A stretch of 32,542 nucleotides of DNA from Pigoraptor chileana (Eukaryota > Opisthokonta > Filasterea): assembly GCA_943704495.1 (NCBI GenBank), contig CALSCR010000897.1:1-32542 (forward strand), given 5' to 3'. The notes under the pieces were generated by a model. That model did no database searches and had not been told where the DNA came from. It saw only the letters and a list, made by a program, of their open reading frames with translations. Positions 1 to 10,545 of the stretch are shown in pieces. The position numbers and the translations under genes were made by a program. Each line of letters begins with the position of its first letter. Position 1 is the first letter of the stretch.

Positions 1-66
<66 letters not shown>

Positions 67-71
67 TCTCT
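1..71. repeat. (TC)n microsatellite at left edge
   Basis: Pure TC dinucleotides run for 60 bp, then continue slightly broken. The tract lies in the intron upstream of the first visible iminopeptidase exon. A related, more broken CT tract follows at about 193-300. Confidence 0.98.
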
Positions 72-126
72 TGTGCGGTCCATGGGCACAGCGCCTATGA
101 CACTTGAATCCTACATCTCTCTCTCA
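71..126 (+). repeat. Intronic repeat unit, copy A
   Basis: A unit of about 55 bp beginning TTGTG, with the core GTCCATGGGCACAG, then a GACACT block, then TGAATCCTACAT, running into CT repeats. It shares this block order with copies B and C here and with a copy in DDB1 intron 2. Its family is not recognised. Confidence 0.75.
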
Positions 127-137
127 CACCTTTCTCC

Positions 138-195
138 CATGAGGAGTCCATGGCCGGGCACCGCGCCTAAGACACTGACTTGAATCCTACATATC
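138..195 (+). repeat. Intronic repeat unit, copy B
   Basis: Same order of blocks as copy A (GTCCATGG, GGGCAC, GCGCCTA, GACACTGACT, TGAATCCTACAT), with a small insertion near the core. It is followed by an imperfect CT tract, so the unit and its CT tail appear tandemly arranged. Confidence 0.75.
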
Positions 196-294
196 TCTCT
201 CTCTCGCTCTCCCTCTCTCTCTCTCGTTCTCTCTCTCTCTAACTATCTCTCTCTATCTATCTCTCTCCCTCTCTCTCTCTGTCTCGCTCTCTCT

Positions 295-330
295 CTTGTG
301 AAGTCCATGGGCACAGTGCCTAGTATGATC
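295..330 (+). repeat. Intronic repeat unit, copy C (partial)
   Basis: It matches the first half of copies A and B (TTGTG, then GTCCATGGGCACAG, GCCTA). The second half is diverged or lost. Confidence 0.6.
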
Positions 331-441
331 CCTCTCGTTGCGCCTTGAATGTCATTCACACAGTATTCTGTGTCTCATATCACGCTCCGGGTCCACTCGT
401 CGCTGTTTTTCGTGATATTTATTTGTTTTTCATCATGTTGA

Positions 442-1588
<1,147 letters not shown>

Positions 1589-1728
1589 ACTTACTCCTTC
1601 CTGTTTGTGTAAACAACAATGTACCTCCTTTGTCCATTTCATTGTGTGGCTGAGCTGCAGTATTGCTGAAACCTGATGTGCAACAGCCACAGCTCCAATA
1701 CAAAGGTTGTTTCCATTTCGCGGCTCTG

Positions 1729-4593
1729 TCAATACTCTGTGTAGCGTGGGGGCGGAGATGCTGATCTCTCCGCTGGATACGGACGAGGAGGGATGGCCGG
1801 ACGCCTGGCCGTGTCTTCAACCTCCTCATACTGCATGTGCCTGTGCTCATGTTCGACCGCTCGGATGTCCGGGTACACTCGCCTCGGCGCCACTGGCGGC
1901 CGCTGCGCCGACACTCCCGCTGCCGTGCTGGTGTATTGGCCACTTGCCTCGCATCCGGCGCCTGCCTGAGTTGGCCGGGGAGGCACATCGGGCCGCGCCT
2001 GGGATTTATCGGCCCCGGAGCCGCGCGTGGGTTTGGCAGGTGTCGTTTGCTGACGCTGTTGCAATTCGTCTAGTAGGGAAAGTGGGTATGCAGTGCTTGT
2101 GTCGACGCCGGGAATCAGCGGTGTCGCCTTGAATGTGGGCGGCGGAATGGGGGCGCCCACGAGCCCACCAATCCCGCGTTGAACAGTGGTGGAGCCGTGG
2201 AAGTGATTCAGGCCGAGATGCGCTGGGTTGTAGCCTGTGTCTCCCGACGATGAAAATGCACTTGATTGCTGAGCCGACATGCCTGAGACCATACCTGACG
2301 TCACCGGGGGTGCTGACGGCATCACGGGGATCGCGCGCAGAGGAATTGCTGGAGGGTCAACGACCTCGACGGGCACCGCCACTTTCACATCCTTCGCCCA
2401 GGCAACGCCAAGGCGAACACAAACCTGCGTGAAATAGCATCGACTCAGCAAATCACATTGCTTACGTGCTTTGCGCAACCAGTCGCTGTGATGTGGAGAT
2501 AACCCACCGTATAGCGCACGTGAACAAGGCGCGCATGACAGGAGACTGTGCCGGCTGGGGTGGTGCACGGTACGTAAAGTGTCATGAACGCACTCGTCTT
2601 CGGTCGGATGACCTGCTCCAGTCTCTGCTTCAGGAGCCGCTCTGTGCATGCATAACTGTGGTAGGCCAGCCGAGCATTACATATGGTGGTAAATCGTTAG
2701 GCTCAGTGGCGTCCTTGCATTTCATCCACTGTACTAACAAGTGAAACAGCGTTTTGCACATCAACGGACTCGCCTGATCCCATTCGCAAGGAGCGTTACT
2801 TCTCGGTTGAAATAGCATTTGACAAACTCAATCTTCCTCTGAGATGCGTTTTGCCTGCGTGTCAAGCCAACGCGTGGTTAGAGGCGGTGAAGTCCAGGTG
2901 AGCATTAGACTGTGGCGCCAGCGTCAATTCAAGCTGACCGACTTTCACTCACACTTTGATGTGAACCTCGATCTGCTCTCCCGGATAAAAGTAACCCCGG
3001 GGAAGTGACACATCTAGCGTGGCACTGCCAGATGATGGCAAACTTCCAATCGGCAAGATTGTCAGGCAAGATTGTCGAACGGAAAATTGGTTAGCACAGA
3101 GCACCTGCCATATCGACTGTAAATACTGAAATGCTAAACGGTAGACACGTCACTCTGCGCGTGTTCCCCATGCAATCCATTCGCTCAGCAGGTGATATTT
3201 GCCCGTAATTGTATCACTACTGGCGTTGCGAGAGACATCCAGTAGCCGGGTGCAGTGGCAGTGGCCCTTGTCATGACTGATCTTAGTGAGCGTTATGCTC
3301 TGTTGTCACTTACGAAAAATCTTTCCGCGTGTTGGCAAATACTTGGTTTTGTAGATTAGATATCACTGCAGGATCTGCGCCGCTTGATTGAACCTGGCTC
3401 AAGTTTGTGCGGGTGAGGAAATATTAAGTTTTGGTATTATAACTCGACCATGTTTTTGTTTCGGTGAACATGAACACGGTAATGTTTGTTAACTCAATAT
3501 CCAAATGCTGCCTATACGTTTTTCAGTTTCAATTGCTCCAGACCTTCCACTAACAGACAGACACAATGTCGTAGCCTTGCATTACAATGTGTAACACACC
3601 TCGATGGGAACCACGGCCCTGCGCTCCTTTGTGCGTCCCTCAAAGAATCCATACTTCGATTCCACTACCGCGATGGCTGCCATGAGATTCCCAGAAAAAA
3701 TCAAGGCGTTTCAGAACACCGGGAGCGATCATGGCATGCAGATTGCGGCGCACATAAAACAATTCTGTCACTGTGGCCGAATTGAACGATACTATCATCG
3801 CCGCTGAACAACATGTCAAGTTGTTCGCTCCAAAGATAAGTATGAGTAGACGTGTCTTAGTGACGCGCACAGCAAGGCAGCGGCTGCGAATAGTTCAGTG
3901 TCAGTGATCACACGACAGCACTGGTGCAGACAGAACGGGCCGCTCAGGCACGTGCAGAGCTGTCTGAGATCGGTTGCGTGTCTACTGTAGTAGCAGATTC
4001 AATTAAGTCTGTTGGTCTGGACATGTCATGACAGCCACATTTAGTGCTCAATCTGCATCACTCCAATTAGACAAACCTATCAGCTCGTACTGAATGCATG
4101 CGTTGGCCAATTTCAGGGACGTTGGCACTCCATCGGGCACTCGAAGTCGGAACTGAAACCGCTGTACCCCCTCTGGTATGCGCACAGGTTCCGCCTGGAA
4201 TGATTTGAATTCGTTTCCCTTTGACTCATTACTCATTCCATACATGAGTAACCATACATGTCAAATGAGCTTGTCAAGTGAGCATTTCGCGCTGCCGTTA
4301 CAGCGGGACTGTCGCGGTCCCGTAGTCTTACGTGCCAGGCGGCATTGCGAATGAAGATAATACGCGGCATAAACTGAACAAGACTTATAACATTGCATCA
4401 CGAAGAGAGAACCGGATGCACACTTGAATCAACATCTGTCTGATTACATTCCGTTGAGGTCATGACATGCAGGCAGAGTGCGGACTGGTTGGACTCGGCT
4501 GAATCGGACGCATTTGTTATAATATACCTGAGCGTTGATCACCAGCTGGTCGATTTCGGAAACTTCCACAGCGGCAGAGCGGGCATCATTCAT
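1729..4593 (-). CDS. Alpha-arrestin (ARRDC-like) with C-terminal PPxY motif
   Basis: Trafficking adaptor predicted to link membrane cargo to NEDD4-type ubiquitin ligases. Minus-strand exons are: 4593-4528 (tentative first exon, ATG at 4593); 4194-4077 (IPEGVQRFQFRLRVPDGVP, typical arrestin N domain); 3676-3600 (ending ERRAVVPIE); 3104-2953 (start of the C domain, with GYFYPGEQIEVHIKV); 2854 to about 2770; about 2655-2508 (ending ARLVHVRYT); and 2424-1729 (VCVRLGVAWAKDVKVAVPVEVV, then the tail). Phases agree between 4194 and about 2770 and again across the last junction. The tail of about 200 residues is proline-rich, with SH3-type PxxPR sites (VPPRPTQ, IPPRPYP), and ends SPPPRYTEY, a PPxY WW-domain ligand almost at the terminus. 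One or more exons covering the first beta strands are missing between 4528 and 4194, and the junction near 2770/2655 is uncertain. Family assignment is firm; the 5' structure is not. Confidence 0.83.
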
Positions 4594-5073
4594 GGTAACA
4601 GTTCAGCCCATTTACGATTATCGACGGAGCCATACACATGCATGCGGTAGGTCGACACACACGGCACGGCAAACGGGAAAGAGAACATTGTTTCAGTATG
4701 ATACTCGTATGCAATTCAATTTGCAGATGTAATGAACTGGCTCTCACTGATCATGCAGGACACGTACCCGGCGCTTGACTATAATAGTTAATTTTTCTCA
4801 TCAGATCAGGACAACGACTGGCACACCTGACAACTGAATTCCGTCATTACAATCTCGACTGATACTTACACACAACGGATTGTTTCTGTGGATTTGTACC
4901 CGACTCCATCGATGGAATATTGACACATTCTGAAAATGAAAAAATCGACAGAGAAAGCAACCGAGTATCTTCATCAGAAATTATTAACCGCTGGGTCCGT
5001 GAGCACGTGTCAGCGGCTATTGAGAGGAATTTCCTCGGATGCAGCAGTCAGGTATACATAATTGCTGCAGGCT

Positions 5074-5111
5074 GCGGCCGGCCATAGTCTGACATTGTCC
5101 TGACCGGCCGC
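5074..5111. repeat. Inverted repeat, 8 bp GC arms
   Basis: GCGGCCGG at 5074-5081 is matched by CCGGCCGC at 5104-5111, with a 22 bp spacer. It may be a stem-loop or a paired binding site. No flanking duplication was seen. Confidence 0.5.
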
Positions 5112-8100
5112 GGCATGATGGTTAACCACTGTAGCGGACTAAGTTACTGAACTGATATTCCCGCTGCCGCTCACGAGAGTTAGAGTAGCACTCGGGCAGT
5201 AACGCCTTCAGTTCTGAATTGAATTATGTCGGTCCAGCCGTCACAAATTGACTGTCACCACAGAGTGACTTTCGGCAATGATACATTCTGGCACAATTCC
5301 ACTAACCTTTCCCATGAAAGCGTACGAGCAGCTGTCTCATACGCGTTCCTTTGTTGGAAAACACATCTATCCATCCAGAAATCCATTCGCCGGACCTTGC
5401 CCGCACACCCTCGTTAGAGAGAGTAAGTTCAACTCGCCCCATTACGATGAAAACTTCCAATTGGATTCACTGCGCAGAATAGATCAGCACTCGGCAGTGC
5501 TCACCGATAGTCATTGCTCAGAAAGGAACTCAAGTTGCTGCCCGTTTGGACTTCGTGAATCTTCGGTAAAACCGACGGAAATAATTACAGTACCGCCCAG
5601 GCGTCGCGCCGGGTCCACATTGATCTCCGGCACTGAGTCACGATGACTGAATAGATCTGATGAGTCATCTATTATATCCTTACGCCTCGAGAATATTAGT
5701 CAGTGTATTAAAATACCTCCACTCTGTAACTTTCGATCTTGTCGCTGTGTGAGCAAGCTGCTGCTCTGATGGTATATCGCCGGCCCGGCTCAGCGCAGTT
5801 GAATTGGGAATGTCGACTCCATCAGAGGTCTATGGCTATCACGTGCAGCTGTCTCGTTGTTGCAATTTGCACGCCAACCAATATTCTATTGTTTCCCCCG
5901 GCGGCGGCCGGGTCCATCGTCACTGGTCTGTCGTCATCAAGAAGTGTTGCAGTTGGAAATTGTTCACATACTTACCGTCACGGCCACCCGGCCGGGCTAC
6001 AGTAGTGCTACCTAAGAACGGCAGTGGGCCGGTCGCCGGTTTACCTACTGTCTCGAATTCCTCAGAATAATGAAAGACTTTATATAACTCAATTAAATTC
6101 CTATCATATTTGGTCAGTTTGTTCCGGAGACCTCTCACTCGAAAATGAGGTCGATATTTTACACCTCCAGAGTCACCCAGGGCAGGCGGTTTGACTTCAA
6201 AATATATCAAAATAGGTATGAAAATTCTGATTACTATTTTTATTTTATAACAACTCAATCCCCTGACGAAATTTGTATCCCTCGCCACAGCAAGAATTAC
6301 CACTATTTTTAGTATGGCATTAATGTATCCAAATAATCACCCATGGCAACACGGCCACTATTGCACGTGTTTCACCCCGCACTGTGCAAAACGGCATTGC
6401 TGAATCCCTTCAGGCACTCCAATTACTAGACTCAGTAGTAACTTAAGTTTCTGGACATATGTCGTAAAAACGACCTTTCTGAGAAAACTGTATAATACTC
6501 TAGATGACCCCGCAATAAAAGAGAATATTCGCTGATACACACTGAACCGAATCCGGCGACCCCGGGCAGTCGGCCGGCCGCTGAGTTGGGACTGGCCTCA
6601 TCAGCGCGCAAACGAAAGAGCTCTTGCGCATTATTACTCCACCGGCGCTAGCTGTCACAGTAAACAGATAAAATACGAGTTCCTGACGAAATATGCATAC
6701 ACTTCCACTGAGACTGAAGGCGGGATTGGATCCCACTGAATCGGCATTAATCCATTTCAGTTGATGGTCATGTTCCGAGATCACAGTGCCGGTCATGCAA
6801 TTGCAAAGTTCCTAAAACATGCCCATTACACGACCAGTGCATCTATGCACATAGCTACCAGAGATTACGAAACCGCATTATTGCATATCCGTCCTGCGCA
6901 GTGAAAGTGGGTCCTTTCAGTTCTTTTGATGCGACAATGATTATATTGGAACTGAAACCTTAAATCCGACTGCAGTTTCATTGGCATTTTCGAGAGCATG
7001 CCAGTGACACACATGATATTATACCGCATCGTGCAACACAGTAAACCTGTTCGGTGGTGCGTCCCCTGGCCAGCGCCCATGCATAGGGCTTAATCAGAAG
7101 TCCATTTGTCAGAGAAGCGGTTTTTGTTCGTGAGTCAGCTGTTTGAAAACGAGCATTGATGAAAACTGTCGAATTCGAATCCATTCCGAGATCGACCTCA
7201 ACACAATCAGAAACTTCACAATTGTCATGCATACCCTACGCACAAGGCATGGGCACAGAAAGAGGTGGGGTATTGTGTGCAAAGACCTATTCAATTCCTG
7301 GCTTTTTCTTAAACCGCTGGTTATTATATACACGGACGGCAAAATCGCGATCTTGAATCCGTTCAGCTGGAGTTCAGTGCCCGACCCGGCCTGGGTCGAC
7401 TCCGAACAGCCGAAGTCCGTCAGCCGCGAGTCTGCTGCCAACCATGACATTGTTACTACATTAAGTGGCCGACTGGCTAGACACTGCGGCGCAAGTAAGC
7501 GGCCGGCGCCGCGCCGCAGGCAATCCATGCCCAGAGTGGTGTAGTTCCTATAATACTGACTGCGAGCGCTTGGCGAAGTGGCCACGGCTGCCGGCGATGC
7601 TGGAAATATCGGTAAGATTGCGCTGCAGCTGCACCATTCGACCACAATTCAGTTGTTGCAGTGCACAGTCTTATGTCAATGTGACATGTGCAGCGACGGA
7701 GTGCTATATAATGCAGCTAGTACTCTGTCAGCGGCCATGGTGATAGACTATAACAAGTGGATAAGGACTAAGGCGGAAATAATACCCAGCTGCTGTCTGC
7801 TGCCGGACAGCATTCAGCTCGCTATATCTGGTTACACGTACGATAGCTGAGTACGAGCCATTGTTACAGTAATGTACAGACTGCCCGGGGCATGTGAATA
7901 TAATTAGCGAGTCGTCATTTCAGTGCTGATGGATGCAACCGGCCGCCTAGTACTCCTCACTGCTCACGCTCACTTCTCTCTTAGCCACACAGGCCTTCAT
8001 ACAACTGTCACCTCACGCTTATCAACACGCGCGCGCGGCCTCACTCACTCAGCTCCCTTTATTAACCCTATAACTTCTCGGCCTGAAGTCCTGCCCCTCC

Positions 8101-8832
8101 AAAGGGGTGTCTTCCCGAGCTCCCGAAAGAACACTCGGTCTTTCATCAAGCTCGAGTCCAGCCATAGAGTAATCTCGTCACACATCCCACGGTGGTCTGC
8201 CCATGCACCTTTAGTATACATCTGCTCTCTGTGGTTCGGACTGTCTGTTTCAGTTTCACATCAGTTTCAATTCCAATACACACTTCCCCGGCGCTACCCG
8301 GAGGCTCCGTCTCCTGGCTCGGCAGTGCGAGTTACCGAAAAAGAAAGGTCATTTTCAGTGATAGATACAACTGGCTGGGCATTACTTGCTACTTAAACTC
8401 AGCTGTAGTGGCACATCTGCTGATGGCCGGCCGCACTGAGCGACCACCTGCCAGTGGGCCGGGAGCATGATTTTATGCAGTCAAATTGACATCATTCAGT
8501 GATGCACTACCTGACGGCATGATGATCATCTTGGTGAACCGAGGCCAGTCTCGCGTCCGGCCGTAAAGCCGATCAGCAGCCGGCCTAGTGTTAGCCAGTA
8601 CTAACTCGCTGAACTGATTTTTATTTAGAACCTCTCAGTGACACTTTTCACATTAGCAGCATTCATAATACTACAGTAGCACCCACCACTGAATAGATGG
8701 CAATGACATCTGCACGGCCGGCGGCCTCAACTTGATATTTAATCACCGGCACGTCAACTCTGGCTGTCAGCTGAAGCCAGTTAATTGCTATGAATAATGT
8801 TAGCATAGATAGTGGTTCACAGTGGAACGCTG

Positions 8833-8860
8833 CGGCGCGGCGGACAGCTCCGCGGCGCCG
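8833..8860. repeat. GC-rich perfect-like hairpin
   Basis: The arms CGGCGCGGCGGA (8833-8844) and TCCGCGGCGCCG (8849-8860) pair over 12 positions with one mismatch around the 4-base loop CAGC. A very GC-rich patch continues to about 8895. No coding context. Confidence 0.55.
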
Positions 8861-10545
8861 ACGGACTCGGTCTGTCGCGGGCCGGCGGGGCCGCGCAATC
8901 TTATGAAGTCACACCATCCACACGCCGGTCTGATAGAGCTGCAGCCATTCACTAGCCAGTACACTTCAAAACTAGTTAATAGTACATGATATCCGGCGGA
9001 AGCTGAACGTCAGTCCCCTTCGGTGCACTGGGCGGAATACTTCTAGACGTGGCGCGGCTATGTATTGTCAAACTCAATCTAAAAATAGTCTGAATGTGCA
9101 CGTGGGCCCATCCTCCCACTGACCTGTCGATGAAATTATTTTCATATCGAATCCATGTATGACACTGAGTACCAGACAAGTGGAAAATAAAAACGCACAA
9201 TTTTACCGAAAATTCAATACTGCGCCATTTATTATTTTCCCAGAGAATATTTGATTCCGTGATATATTTAAAAATGATACTGCCGGGTGATCGATCATAA
9301 TAAAATGCATAGAAAATAATAAACACATCACACGACACTATTACACAGCTAAAATTAATCACAAATCAGTGCATATTTTTTATTCATTGCTGAATACGGG
9401 ATTGAGTGTTGCCCCGCTGTTGATCGCGGCCCACTGTCGGTCAATGCTGATCAATGAAGGACTTTAGTAATAATCACCCGCCCGCTGCCCATACTAATAC
9501 CGATACTGAAAGTGTGTTTGTGGTTGGATGCAGCCCACCCGCCCCGCCACATGACACCGCCCCTCACTGCACCGCGCGCCCGCCATACTCACTCATACAC
9601 ACGGGAGAAGCGCGTGCAAGCAACACATTACCTGCAAACTACAGGCACACCCAAACTCTCATTCGGATAATATACAACATGCGACCCGACACGTCACTTC
9701 AAATTTTGACGTGCGCGTGCACAGTCGTTCCTATGGAGCACCCTTGGTCGGTCCCAAGCTTGCCATGATCGACGGATGAAATTGATTCTGTTCCGCCGGG
9801 CGGACTGGCGTGGACTTTTTGGGATGGTTACTATGTCAAGCTTCACAATGTATGTTCTGAACGTTAGGAACGGTTCGAGCTGAACACGAGCGGTGATGGT
9901 GGATGTCTTGGTTCACATCGCGGGACACAAGACTGCTGCGTTGATGTGGAAGTCGTCCGTCTCCTACAGAAACTGAATATTCAATCCGTCCTGTCTGCAA
10001 ACACCGCCGTGACCGACTGCTGTGACTTTAACGGTGGGTTCTGCCGTTGCGCCATCTGATGCCGTGCCGTGCACGGAACCTGAATGCAGTTACGGGCTCC
10101 CTTCACTGAATTCCGATTAGTGCGTCGTCGATTCACGATCACTGACATGATGTACGGCACCTGTACTCAATGACCGATCACGTCGGCAACGTATTTATCT
10201 TCTCGGCTATAATACTGCTATTATAAGTGACTTCTGAATGACGTTTGATAGACAACTGCCGACCGAATTCTGCCCCCCATCCGATTGGATGATTCGTGCG
10301 TCTGGCGCTTAATCTTTACATAATTCACTGCTCACTAGTTAATACTAATCAGATGTGTTAATGACTACACATTATGATTACTCATCCGACTCGTAGGAAT
10401 TGGAGGCGCCGAGTTGCGTAGTAATACTCTGTTCCGAGTTGGATGCAAGGGAACTTGAATATCTAACGATGTGCTGACCGAGACGAACTGCACCTCCATA
10501 GTCAGTGTCCGTTCCGTCTGGCACTCGAGATCTGATCGGAGAGAC

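Larger units (their letters stand above)
4594..10545. other. Gene-poor stretch with palindromic GC words
   Basis: No ORF here has a recognisable domain or a set of conserved exons; the longest (7923-8396 and 7109-7645 region) look like chance frames. It differs from the rest of the window. It has almost no dinucleotide repeats. GGCCGG/CCGGCC occurs at 5076, 5104, 5906, 5988, 6027, 6572, 7501, 7939, 8425, 8557, 8580, 8716 and 8880. ACTG and CAGT are several-fold more common than in the neighbouring gene. Its last part presumably holds the promoter of the zinc-finger gene that follows. Confidence 0.6.

Noticed and set aside
7109-7645. Overlapping long frames on both strands
   Set aside because: The two strands are open at once without conserved motifs, and no flanking exons are recognisable.
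7923-8396. Plus-strand 157-codon frame in the gene desert
   Set aside because: No domain, no splice-supported neighbours, composition explained by the local C/T bias.
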